From assembly GCA_963787285.1 (NCBI GenBank), contig CAWBCM010000001.1, forward strand, positions 1-64,000: a stretch of 64,000 nucleotides of DNA, written 5' to 3'. Made by a program: the position numbers and the translations under genes. The notes under the pieces were generated by a model that had not been told where the DNA came from, did no database searches, and was given only the letters and a program-made list of their open reading frames with translations. The stretch comes from JAHEJN01 sp963787285. Lineage in GTDB: Bacteria; Actinomycetota; Acidimicrobiia; Acidimicrobiales; JAHEJN01. This document shows, in pieces, positions 1 through 7,403 of this stretch (position 1 is its first letter; each line of letters starts with the position of its first letter).

Positions 1-339
1 CGCCTGAGCACCGGCCACGCCAAGGTGCTGCTGGGGGTGCCCGATCCCAAGCTCCAGGACCAGCTTGCGGGGGAGGTCATCGCCCAGCAGCTCAGTGTCC
101 GGGCCCTGGAAGCCCGCATCCAACAGCTGCAGAAGCAGACCAAGAGCAAGGCCAAGAAGCGGCACCCGCAGGAGTTGTTCATCAAGGCGGCGGCCGAGGA
201 GCTGACCCAGTCCTGGGGCACCCGCATTGAGATCAAGGCCAAGGGCAAGGCGGGCGCCCTGGTGATGCACTACGGCAGCGAAGGGGAGCTGGATCGTCTC
301 TTCGAGGCCCTCAAGCACGGTCCCGCGAAGCGGCGGTAG
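1..339 (+). CDS. parB: ParB chromosome-partitioning protein, C-terminal part only (foreign segment)
   Basis: The reading frame is open from base 1 and ends at 339, so the gene enters from outside the window. The visible part begins with RLSTGHAKVLL, the end of the helix-turn-helix region of ParB, and continues through a lysine-rich linker into the C-terminal dimerisation domain (IEIKAKGKAGALVMHYGSEG, then a helix). ParB spreads on DNA from parS sites and works with ParA in chromosome segregation. It differs from the complete parB at 50884, and base composition and neighbours also differ, so I take it as belonging to another organism joined to this contig. The frame is intact, unlike the genes between 500 and 3955. 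The accD start follows 8 bases after the stop. Confidence 0.85.
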   Translation, partial: RLSTGHAKVLLGVPDPKLQDQLAGEVIAQQLSVRALEARIQQLQKQTKSKAKKRHPQELFIKAAAEELTQSWGTRIEIKAKGKAGALVMHYGSEGELDRLFEALKHGPAKRR

Positions 340-347
340 GAGCTCCC

Positions 348-522
348 ATGTCGTCCTGGTTCGTCAAGAAGCGTCAGCAGAAGACCGCCGTCGAAGCAAA
401 GACAGTCCGGGTGCCCGAAGGCCTCTGGATCAAGTGTGATGCCTGCAAGGAGTTGATCTACCGCAAGGAGCTGGTCAACACCCATAACGTCTGTCCCAGA
501 GTGTGGCTATCACTTCCGCATC
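348..522 (+). pseudogene. accD: Acetyl-CoA carboxylase beta subunit, N-terminal fragment, frameshifted and cut by a junction
   Basis: The first 50 residues match the AccD N-terminus: MSSWFVKKRQQ, then EGLWIKCDACKELIYRKEL and NVCP. These include the first CxxC pair of the AccD zinc ribbon (carboxyltransferase of fatty-acid synthesis). The second pair should follow as CPxCGYHFRI. It is present, but in another frame, because one extra base lies between 495 and 500. After the codons for CGYHFRI (to about 522) the similarity stops and the opposite strand becomes an NHL-repeat gene. AccD is normally about 280-300 residues, so over 80 % is missing. A ribosome site (TAGGAG) lies a few bases before the ATG. 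I see a genuine AccD start cut by a join, not a short gene. Confidence 0.75.
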
Positions 523-1019
523 GGTGTGTCCCAGGACGATATCGGCCGGGACATGGCTGCCCCGGGGAACCCGATGCCACAGCAACACTCGATGATTCCA
601 CGCATCGGCCACGACTAACCCTTCACGATAGCGGGTGATGCCAGTAGGAACATTAAAGGTCCTGGAGCTTGGCAAGCCTTTGGCATTTCGCCCTTCCGAC
701 AAAAAGTCGGGTTGACCAATCACCCAATCGGCAGGTGCATTATCTTAGTAGGAACATGCTCCCAACCCAACAAACGGTGATGACCTGTATCCGCAACCCA
801 CAAGGGACCTTCTGGAGAAATCAAACACGCACCCCGAGGACCGAAGAGCGTAGAAGCCGACGGTATAATGGGCAGGGGGAATCCGATCAAATCACGACAT
901 TCACCAAGCACGACGATGGGTGCTCCTCCCTGAAACAATGCTGTGGGAACCTGGGGCTCGATCTCTGGCTTGAGTGCAGGAACAGGGGATATGCGAATGG
1001 CCGTTTTCATACAATACAT
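520..1019 (-). pseudogene. NHL-repeat beta-propeller protein, truncated and frameshifted
   Basis: The minus strand encodes NHL-type blades: GPRGACLISPEGPLWVADTG, HHRLLGWEHVP, then ADWVIGQPD, VPTGITRYREGLVVADAWNH and RVLLWHRVP, ending in ADIVLGHTD at the junction. The signature pairs (LWVADTGHHRLL, LVVADAWNHRVLL) occur once per blade, and about two blades are visible. One missing base near 735-745 splits the gene into two frames; joined, the blade linker reads PADWVIGQPD. The C-terminus is lost where the sequence turns into accD. It lies directly downstream of the Rieske gene (3 bases between stop and ATG) and would be co-transcribed. The function of such propellers is usually ligand or protein binding; nothing here shows a substrate. 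Confidence 0.65.
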
Positions 1020-1021
1020 CT

Positions 1022-1385
1022 TTACTGGGAAATTTTTATCTCAACTTTCGGGCCGTTGACACGAGTGTCATGGGGCAGTAGCTGTACCTCGGGCGCCGTT
1101 AAACATTCTCCTGTCGTCAAGGAGTATTGAAATCCATGGTAGGGGCAGGTGATGATGCCATCTATTGATTTCTCCCATTTCCAGGGACATGCCCATGTGC
1201 GCGCAGGCGTTCTCGAAACAGGACATTCGTGATAACCTTGTCGACTTAAGAGCAGGGAATGTCCGTTCAGCACTTTCACCAGGATACCGTCCGTCGGGGA
1301 TCTCCTCCAGCTGGAGGACCAACCTCCCAGCTATCGAGTCCTGGGATTTGACAAAGGGACTCACCAGATGCAGGGGAAGCGCCAT
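1022..1385 (-). pseudogene. Rieske [2Fe-2S] domain protein, several frameshifts
   Basis: Both iron-sulfur binding motifs are readable, in different frames: CAHMGMS (C-x-H) and CPYHGFQYSLTTGEC (C-x2-H), about 16 residues apart as in Rieske ferredoxins. The tail reads VQLLPHDTRVNGPKVEIKIS, the usual last strand of the fold. The start ATG overlaps the stop of the NifU-like gene (TAATG at 1383-1387). At least two or three indels between 1160 and 1330 are needed to join the N-terminal part (LVLQLEEIPDG), the middle (LVKVLNGHSLLLS) and the cluster region. Intact it would be a protein of about 120 residues, probably a small electron carrier or a subunit of an oxygenase-like complex. It is placed between NifU-like and NHL genes. 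Confidence 0.7.
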
Positions 1386-1892
1386 TACCGGGTCTGGGCG
1401 TGAGCACACCCCCTGACCTTGTGGATGGTGTGGATTTCCGGGCACTGTTCTTTGATGGCTTTTTCCACGCCTTCAGTCAACGTCAAATTGGAAGAGGGGC
1501 AACCGTCGCAGGTCCCAAGAGGCGTATGTCCACGGTGTCGGGTGGTTCGAGACGTACTAGTTCCACATTCCCGCCGTGGGATTCAAGGAGAGGACGAACG
1601 CCACCAGAGCGGCCTCCACTCGCTCATTCAATGAAGGTTTGACCAATCCCAAATGTCGGAGGACGGCATATACCAATTCATCTGAGGCCGCCTGGCGTAG
1701 GACCGCTTGCGTCGGAGGGATCGGCTTTGAAATGGAGGATGATACGGGATAGAGCTTCCTTGTGAAGTTGATCGATCGAGTTCCCTCAAGGCGAGGACCG
1801 TCTGACGGTGCGTGTCGTCCCACCTGCCACAATCGACTCGAGTCGTTCGATTGGCCAAGCAATGAGGCTAAGTCGGGTTTGGTCTCTTGCAC
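1385..1892 (-). pseudogene. NifU C-terminal-domain protein (Fe-S scaffold type), several frameshifts
   Basis: Pieces in successive frames give a continuous NifU-like protein: IERLESIVAG, WDDTHRQTVLALREL, IDQLHKEALSRIILHFKADP, SDELVYAVLRHLGLVKPSLN, ERVEAALVAF, RPLLESHGGNVELVRLEPPD, and DGCPSSNLTLTEGVEKAIKE. The HGGNVELV and CDGCPSS elements are the hallmark of the NifU C-terminal scaffold domain (CxxC binds an Fe-S cluster during assembly). A GTG start at 1892 has a strong ribosome site, GGAGGAGG, just upstream. At least four indels are required, about one per 100 bases. Since all changes are single-base and the codons elsewhere look selected, sequencing error is more likely than decay. Downstream it overlaps the Rieske start. 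Confidence 0.7.
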
Positions 1893-1936
1893 GGATCCTC
1901 CTCCAACGGCGAGTGAGGCCAGGTTTAATTCGCTTC

Positions 1937-2161
1937 CTACCTGTACTTCAGGTCGCGAAACAGCCGGGGTTGCAGGGCACCGACAATCAGACTCGTCAGA
2001 CCCACGGACAGCCAAAGTGCCAGTCCTACCTTCACGAAGAGAATAAAGAGGACGGCCCCCGTCCCCCCGCCCAATGCAGTCAACATCATAACCTTATAGG
2101 GATCTTGAAATAATTTCCCTTTGCAAAACAAGGCGATTGAATTCCAAAACATATCGAACAT
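1937..2161 (-). CDS. Small membrane protein, two transmembrane helices
   Basis: This is a 74-residue product I do not recognise. Two hydrophobic stretches are seen: VMMLTALGGGTGAVLFILFV and LALWLSVGLTSLIVGAL, followed by a basic end (RLFRDLKYR). The frame is intact, one of the few in this AT-richer segment. It lies 44 bases before the NifU-like start on the same strand. The start at 2161 has only a weak ribosome site, so an internal start (for example the second Met, four codons in) cannot be excluded. The context (small membrane proteins, TPR protein, Fe-S proteins) gives no firm function. Confidence 0.5.
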   Translation of the reverse strand: MFDMFWNSIALFCKGKLFQDPYKVMMLTALGGGTGAVLFILFVKVGLALWLSVGLTSLIVGALQPRLFRDLKYR

Positions 2162-2187
2162 GAGAATACCCCGTTAGAAAAAATTGC

Positions 2188-2423
2188 CTAAAGGAGGACC
2201 GCCAGTATGATGAGTCCAATCAACACACAGGAACCGATGCCATCGGTCCAAAAAATGAACCCATCGCCGCCGCCAATTCATATCCTAACGCTTTTCCACC
2301 GACAAGTATGCCACCGATCGCACCACCAAGGGCACCAAAGACCAGGGCGATAAAAAGAAGGACCACGCCTGAACCAAATGTCAGTTGTGGGTCCGTAGAG
2401 GAAAAGACTGATAGTTCCATCAT
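2188..2423 (-). pseudogene. Small glycine-rich membrane protein, one frameshift near its end
   Basis: From the ATG at 2423 (AAAGG ribosome site about 8 bases upstream) the product starts MMELSVFSSTDPQLTFGSG and runs into a glycine-zipper-like helix (LFIALVFGALGGAIGGILVG). After AAMGSFF the frame must change by one base, near 2240, to continue as TDGIGSCVLIGLIILAVLL and stop at 2188. Without the shift the protein would end a few residues later without the second helix. I therefore propose a protein of about 78 residues with two membrane helices. Family unknown. It sits 23 bases downstream of the TPR gene. Confidence 0.45.
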
Positions 2424-2445
2424 AATCGCGACCTTTCGAAAATTT

Positions 2446-3479
2446 TCATAGAGTCCTCTTAAGCATTTCTCTTTTTCGAGATATGCCATTTGTTGAGAGT
2501 TGAGAGGGATCAGGACCGTGCAAGTCTCTCTCAAGTTCAGCCAACGTTTCCTTCGTGATCGTCATTTTTTGTGATTCCCCATATAGTTCAAAAATTTTAC
2601 AGGCATGCTGATAATATTTTTGGGCAAGCCCCAGGTTGCGGTGATTACCCAGTTCCGGATGTTCAGCATCATCGGGCAGGTTTCGTAAAGCATTGGCTTT
2701 GTTTGAAATTGTATTGGCATATCCTAAAGGGGTATCTTGGGGGTTCCGTACTTTTAGGGCTTCGTCATAAGCCGCCACAGCCCTGAGATTGTTGTCCACA
2801 GAGTGGCTGCTGGATGCATATTGCAACGCATTGCCCAGATTATTCTGCAGCATGGCATATTCGGTCGGGTGATCGACGAGGGTAATGATTTTTAGGGCTT
2901 CTTCAAAAGATTGGACCGCCAAGGCCTCCCGCATTTTTCCGTTTTGATCTGTCACGGGCATAGAGAGATAGGCGGTGGCCAAATTATTATGCAAAATGGT
3001 GAATTCCGTGGGGTACTGTTCACGGGTAAAGGTGCGGAGTGCCCGTAAATACGCATTGATAGCATCGGAAATTTTGCCGCGTCCTAGTCCGGCCAAAGTC
3101 TGTAAAGTAAGTCCCAAATTGAGTTCCGCTTCCCGCCTGTTCTACAGCTGATTCATGGTATGTAAATCCAGATAGCGTTATCAAAAAGTTATAGGCTTTT
3201 TCTGAAATCCTGGGACATCCTTTGAGATCGATGACGTGCGTGGGCTTGAACCCGTGCCTGTAGCAACGGTTCATCGGACGGACACAGAGTGATGGCTTTT
3301 TCATAGAGGGATACGGCGTGGAAAAGATCTTGAGAAGATTTGGGCTTTTGTTGGAGACCCATGGCAATTTCCATAAGCATTTCCACTTTTTCGCCAGCGG
3401 TAGCATCAGCGGATTCTGCAGCAGCCAGTGCGGCCCTGACTCTATGATCGGAAATGCCAATGAGGGTTTCCTCACTCAT
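2446..3479 (-). pseudogene. Tetratricopeptide-repeat protein, frameshifted
   Basis: The start ATG at 3479 has a good ribosome site (AAGGAG). The N-terminal part (MSEETLIGISDHRVRAALAA, then a helix with VEMLMEIAMGLQQKP) runs to about 3190. The rest, in another frame, reads NLGLTLQTLAGLGRGKISDA and then repeated helix pairs: EFTILHNNLATAYLS, EYAMLQNNLGNALQ, YANTISNKANALRN. These are TPR-type units with a conserved N-N-L or N-K-A pattern. At least two indels lie between 3120 and 3260. Intact it would be roughly 340 residues and act as a protein-protein scaffold. No signal peptide or catalytic domain is visible. It heads the run of minus-strand genes down to the junction. Confidence 0.6.
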
Positions 3480-3642
3480 GCGGGATCACTCCTTTTTCAT
3501 TATTTGATGTCAAATTATGGCCGTCAACTTACCTTTCAAAATGAAAATTAAGTTTGCAAACCTACAACGATAGATTTTCCTCTCTTTGCATAATAGATTC
3601 GCCTTTGAGCAGGATTTCGAAGGTGAAAGAATTATCGAGAAA
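3480..3642. other. AT-rich intergenic stretch in the foreign segment
   Basis: This stretch holds no readable gene on either strand. It includes the probable promoter and ribosome-binding region of the minus-strand TPR gene (AAGGAG just above 3479). Base use is clearly more AT-rich than anything after 3960. I see no repeat or convincing hairpin. Confidence 0.4.
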
Positions 3643-3955
3643 TCAGATGTGCACCCTGCTCATCGAGATACGCAGATAGTGGGATCTGAACCACAAGGCT
3701 TCCGATTCCGTATCCCAAGAAACTGAAACCATTTGGTCAAATTGCTCATCAATGCCATGATCCCTGAAGAACTCTTGTGCATGAATGACCCGGTCACCCT
3801 GGGCATTGCAGTTTCAACAGGAATCCTCCCGCACTGGCATTCACAACGGGCAAGATAGCGAGGGTGTTCTCCCTTTTCATCAAAATAACACTTTCGAGCT
3901 TTCGGGAAATATTGTTCACACAGTGATGCATGGAGATAGAGGTTGCCATTGCGCA
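3643..3955 (-). pseudogene. Unidentified gene remnant, frameshifted and cut at the segment junction
   Basis: The minus strand shows coding-like pieces in two or three frames: NLYLHASLCEQYFPKARKCY and FDEKGEHPRYLARCE near the junction side, then VIHAQEFFRDHGIDEQFDQM and VSVSWDTESEALWFRSHYL up to a stop at 3643. I recognise no family. The last piece looks like genuine protein because it avoids stops and has balanced residues. The 5' end is lost at the change to high-GC sequence near 3955. Broken frames agree with the other genes of this segment. It may simply be noise; confidence is low. Confidence 0.25.
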
Positions 3956-3957
3956 CA

Positions 3958-4368
3958 TGCGCCTTCTCGGCCCGGGTCGTCGACGTGAGCGAGTGGCTCG
4001 CCGATCACCTCCACGAGCTGCCCGCTCCGGCCGAGCGGCTCGATCTGCGGGTCGCCATACAGGACCCCTGCCATCTCCGGCACGTGCAGCGCGCCCACCT
4101 TCCCGTCCGGGCGGTACTGGCACCCCATGTTCGCGAGGTCGTCGAGCTCGACGACGACGGTCTGTGTTGTGGAGCCGGAGGCGCCTACTCGGTACTCGAG
4201 CCCGAGCTGGCGGGCAAGGTCCGCGATCGCAAGCTGGGGTCCATCGAACGAGCCGGCCCCGACGTCGTCGCCAGCGCCAACCCGGGGTGTCTGCTGCACC
4301 TGTCGGCCACGGGGCTCGACGTGCGCCACCCCATCGAGCTGGTCGCCGAGGCCCTGAACCTCGGCTGA
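3958..4368 (+). CDS. glcF: Glycolate oxidase iron-sulfur subunit (GlcF), C-terminal part
   Basis: The gene enters from the junction near 3955 and ends at 4368. It shows the CCG domain of GlcF and heterodisulfide-reductase-like proteins: DPCHLRHVQR, then LCCGAGGAYSVLEPELA, and the closing ANPGCLLHLS. Such subunits pass electrons from the GlcD/GlcE flavoproteins that oxidise glycolate to glyoxylate. The N-terminal ferredoxin-like half is missing because of the join. GlcE and GlcD are encoded at 11971-14336 on the other strand, so the three subunits are split in this genome. Composition matches the sequence to its right, so this is the first gene of the actinobacterial part. proS follows after 61 bases. 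Confidence 0.75.
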   Translation, partial: CAFSARVVDVSEWLADHLHELPAPAERLDLRVAIQDPCHLRHVQRAHLPVRAVLAPHVREVVELDDDGLCCGAGGAYSVLEPELAGKVRDRKLGSIERAGPDVVASANPGCLLHLSATGLDVRHPIELVAEALNLG

Positions 4369-4429
4369 GGCCACCGCGTCCGCCCGAATCAACTGCTCGG
4401 TGAGCATCGGACCGGTACGGTTGCCCCTC

Positions 4430-6139
4430 ATGCGCTGGTCGAAGCTCTTCATTCCCACCCTCCGCGACGCTCCTGGCGACGCCGACGCCGCCAGTCATCG
4501 ACTGCTGGTCCGGGGCGGGTTCATCCGCCAGCTCCACGCCGGGCACTACTCGCTGCTGCCGCTCGGGCTACGGGTGCACGACAAGGTCGAGCGGATCGTG
4601 CGGGAAGAGATGGACGCCATCGGCGCCCAGGAGTTCCTGCTTCCCGCCCTGCACCCGGCATCGGTGTGGGAGAAGTCGGGCCGCTGGCAGCTGATGGGCG
4701 ACGAGATGTTCCGACTCACCGACCGCAAGGGCGCCGACCTCACGCTGGGCATGACCCACGAGGAGGTCATCGCCGGCCTGGCCACCGAGGTGAGCTCGTA
4801 CCGGATGCTCCCCCAGCTCTGGTATCAGATCCAGTGGAAGTTCCGGGACGAACCGCGTCCCAAGTCCGGCTTGTTCCGCGTCCGCGAGTTCGCGATGAAG
4901 GACTCGTACTCCTTCGACATCGACGAGGCCGGTCTCGACGCGTCGTTCGACCTCCATCACGACGCCTACGTGGCGATCTTCGAGCGCCTGAGCCTGCCGG
5001 CCATACCTGTCGAGGCGTCGTCGGGCGCGATGGGTGGCAGCGACAGCATCGAGTTCATGGTGCCCTCACCCGCCGGTGAGGACGACGTCGTGCGCTGCGT
5101 CGCCTGCGGGTACGCCGCCAACATCGAACGGGCCACCTCGCAGCTCGAACCCGTGACCGATCCCGTCGAGCCGGCCGAGCTCGAACGATTCGCCACTCCT
5201 GGCGTTGTGACCATTGCGGCCCTTGCCGCCTTCGAGGGGGGCGCACCGGCCGAACGCCAACTGAAGTCGATGATCATGGTGGCCGATGGTGAGACAGTGG
5301 CGGCCGTGGTCCGGGGCGACCACCAGCTCAACCTGCAGAAGCTCAGCGATGTGCTGGGGGTCGCCGAGCTCCGCCCCGCCGAGCCCAGCGAGACCCTCGC
5401 CGCCCTCGGCGCCCATCCCGGGTCACTCGGACCGGTGGGCGCCAGCGGCGTGAGGATCGTCGCCGATCTGGCCCTCGACGGGCGGACCCACATGGTCACC
5501 GGCGCCAACGAGGACGGGTTCCATCTTCGCGGGGTGAGCGTCGACCGTGACGTGTCGGTCGACGTCTGGGCCGACCTGCGCGAAGTGGCGGCCGGCGAAC
5601 CGTGTCCCAACTGTGGCGGACCACTCGAGATCGTGCGGTGCATCGAAGCCGGTCACATCTTCAAGCTCGGGCGCAAGTACACCGAGGCCATGGGTGTCAC
5701 CGTGCTCGACGAGGACGGCGAGACCCGCGTCCCCATCATGGGCAGCTACGGCATCGGCATCGGCCGGGCGATGGCGGCCATCGCCGAGACCTTCCACGAC
5801 GACAACGGCCTCATGTGGCCCGTCGCCGTCGCCCCCTACGAAGTGGTCATCACCGTCGTCAACGTGAAGGACGAGGCGAGCACCGCTGCCGCCGATGCCC
5901 TCTACGCCGACCTGAGGGCCGCCGACGTCGACGTGCTGCTCGACGACCGCAACGCCCGTGCGGGGGTGAAGTTCGCCGACGCCGAGCTCATCGGTATCCC
6001 TTTCCGCGTCACCATCGGTCCTCGCACCCTCGCCGAGGGCCAGGTCGAGTTCACGCCCCGCGCCACCGGCGACACGTCCCTGGTGGCCATCGACGCCATC
6101 GCAGCCCAGGTCACCGAGCTCGTTGCCGCCGCCCGCTGA
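4430..6139 (+). CDS. proS: Prolyl-tRNA synthetase, bacterial type
   Basis: Charges tRNA-Pro with proline in the cytoplasm. The 569-residue product has the class II core with the motif 2 region FRDEPRPKSGLFRVREF near residue 145 and the motif 3 loop GIGIGRAMAAIAE near 440. Between them lies an inserted YbaK-like editing domain (about 225-385, including MIMVADGETVAAVVRGDHQL), typical of bacterial ProS, and the C-terminus is an anticodon-binding domain (VVITVVNVKDE to the end). I chose the ATG at 4430 because the protein family starts MRWSKLFIPTL; an in-frame GTG at 4400 would add ten unlikely residues. Length is normal for the family. A membrane-anchored protein follows after 33 bases. Confidence 0.95.
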   Translation: MRWSKLFIPTLRDAPGDADAASHRLLVRGGFIRQLHAGHYSLLPLGLRVHDKVERIVREEMDAIGAQEFLLPALHPASVWEKSGRWQLMGDEMFRLTDRKGADLTLGMTHEEVIAGLATEVSSYRMLPQLWYQIQWKFRDEPRPKSGLFRVREFAMKDSYSFDIDEAGLDASFDLHHDAYVAIFERLSLPAIPVEASSGAMGGSDSIEFMVPSPAGEDDVVRCVACGYAANIERATSQLEPVTDPVEPAELERFATPGVVTIAALAAFEGGAPAERQLKSMIMVADGETVAAVVRGDHQLNLQKLSDVLGVAELRPAEPSETLAALGAHPGSLGPVGASGVRIVADLALDGRTHMVTGANEDGFHLRGVSVDRDVSVDVWADLREVAAGEPCPNCGGPLEIVRCIEAGHIFKLGRKYTEAMGVTVLDEDGETRVPIMGSYGIGIGRAMAAIAETFHDDNGLMWPVAVAPYEVVITVVNVKDEASTAAADALYADLRAADVDVLLDDRNARAGVKFADAELIGIPFRVTIGPRTLAEGQVEFTPRATGDTSLVAIDAIAAQVTELVAAAR

Positions 6140-6172
6140 GAAGTGCAACGGGAGGGGGCGTAGCCTTGGGCC

Positions 6173-7393
6173 ATGTCGGCATCGGGACACGACGGGGGGT
6201 GGGAGACCGACTCGGAGTCGCGCTCTCGGGTCGCCTGGGAGCTCCCCGACGGTGACGACCCGTCCCCGTCGGGTGGGCCCGACCGCTCGGCGACGGGAGG
6301 GGTGATCGGTGCGATCGTCGCCGGACTGGTCGCCATCGTGGCTGTCGTTGCGTGGATGTCGGCCACCAGTCCGGTCGAGGATGCACCAACCGAACCGGTC
6401 GCGGCGGACCGGGAGGTCACCCCACCTGGACCGCCAGTCACGCCCGAACCGTCCGAGTCCACCCTCGACATCGACGCGGTGGTCGAGTTCGTCGAGACCC
6501 GGGCCTCGGGCAGCTTCCGCCAGATGCTCACCGAGACCGCGGCATCGATGGGCATCGCCTACCGCTCCGGCGACCAGCTCACCCTCCTCGACTTCGCCCG
6601 GGGCGAGATCGCTCCGTTGGCCGAGTCGGTCCGGAGCGGCAGTGTTCCGACCGTCGAGCTCTTTCGCGCCGCCGACGGACGCACGTACGCGGTCGACGCC
6701 GAGACCCGCATGGCAACGCTGGTGGCCGGTGGCGGGTACGTCGTCGAGACGCTGTGGCCCGGTCTCGTGGCCCGCACGGCGAGCTCCGGACCCGTCATCG
6801 GGCCGGGAGAGCGGGCCACCGTCGGGCCACTCGACGGCAGTGCCCCCCAGGTCGACGTGGCGTTGCGCGAAGGTGGTCGCCTGGTTGCCTTCCCCGGGTT
6901 CGGGCTCGTCGTCACGTCGGCCGACGGCTCCGAGCTGGTCGGACCCGGCGTCATGGTCGACCTGACCGACAACGAGATCGTCTCCGCCACCGCGCGCGCG
7001 TGGCTCGAGCGGATCACGACCGGGGGCGGCTCGGCCCTCCAAGTCGTCGACATGGAGTCCGAGGAAACGCTTGCGGTGCTCCCCGACCCCTTCGACGAAC
7101 CCGACGCCCAGTACCTGATCTCGCCCGACGGAGCCCATGTGCTTCGCATCGCCGCTGACGGGAGCAGCGACCTCTACTCGCTGGCCGACGGCGGCATCAC
7201 CTGGGTGATCGGCGACGGTATGCAGAGCCCTCGCTGGGCGCCCGACTCGTCGTTCATCGTCTGGCTCGACACCGTGGCCGAGGACGACCAACTGAAGATC
7301 ATGTTCCTCGAGCCGCGAACGTGGATCGCGGTGGGGCTGGCCGAGATCGGAGCCGGACTACCCGACGGCGCCGAGCTGGTGATCCTGTCGTGA
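6173..7393 (+). CDS. Membrane-anchored protein with beta-propeller-like extracellular part
   Basis: The 406-residue product has a cytoplasmic, acidic N-terminus, one transmembrane helix (about residues 43-61, GVIGAIVAGLVAIVAVVAWM), a proline-rich spacer, and a large outer domain. Its last third contains WD/TolB-like phrases (AQYLISPDGAHVLRIAADGS, WAPDSSFIVWLD) that suggest propeller blades. No catalytic motif is seen and I cannot name the family. The start ATG at 6173 is the only one before the anchor. It follows proS in the same direction with 33 bases between, so co-transcription is likely. It ends 10 bases before the convergent MFS gene. Confidence 0.7.
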   Translation: MSASGHDGGWETDSESRSRVAWELPDGDDPSPSGGPDRSATGGVIGAIVAGLVAIVAVVAWMSATSPVEDAPTEPVAADREVTPPGPPVTPEPSESTLDIDAVVEFVETRASGSFRQMLTETAASMGIAYRSGDQLTLLDFARGEIAPLAESVRSGSVPTVELFRAADGRTYAVDAETRMATLVAGGGYVVETLWPGLVARTASSGPVIGPGERATVGPLDGSAPQVDVALREGGRLVAFPGFGLVVTSADGSELVGPGVMVDLTDNEIVSATARAWLERITTGGGSALQVVDMESEETLAVLPDPFDEPDAQYLISPDGAHVLRIAADGSSDLYSLADGGITWVIGDGMQSPRWAPDSSFIVWLDTVAEDDQLKIMFLEPRTWIAVGLAEIGAGLPDGAELVILS

Positions 7394-7403
7394 ACGACCG
7401 GTC

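Noticed and set aside
1..4000. Horizontally acquired island from another phylum
   Set aside because: Both ends cut genes in mid-domain and frames are full of indels, which fits assembly joining better than transfer.
5423..7291. Very long open minus-strand frame opposite proS and the following gene
   Set aside because: An antisense shadow of high-GC coding sequence; composition is Gly/Asp/Val-rich without domains.
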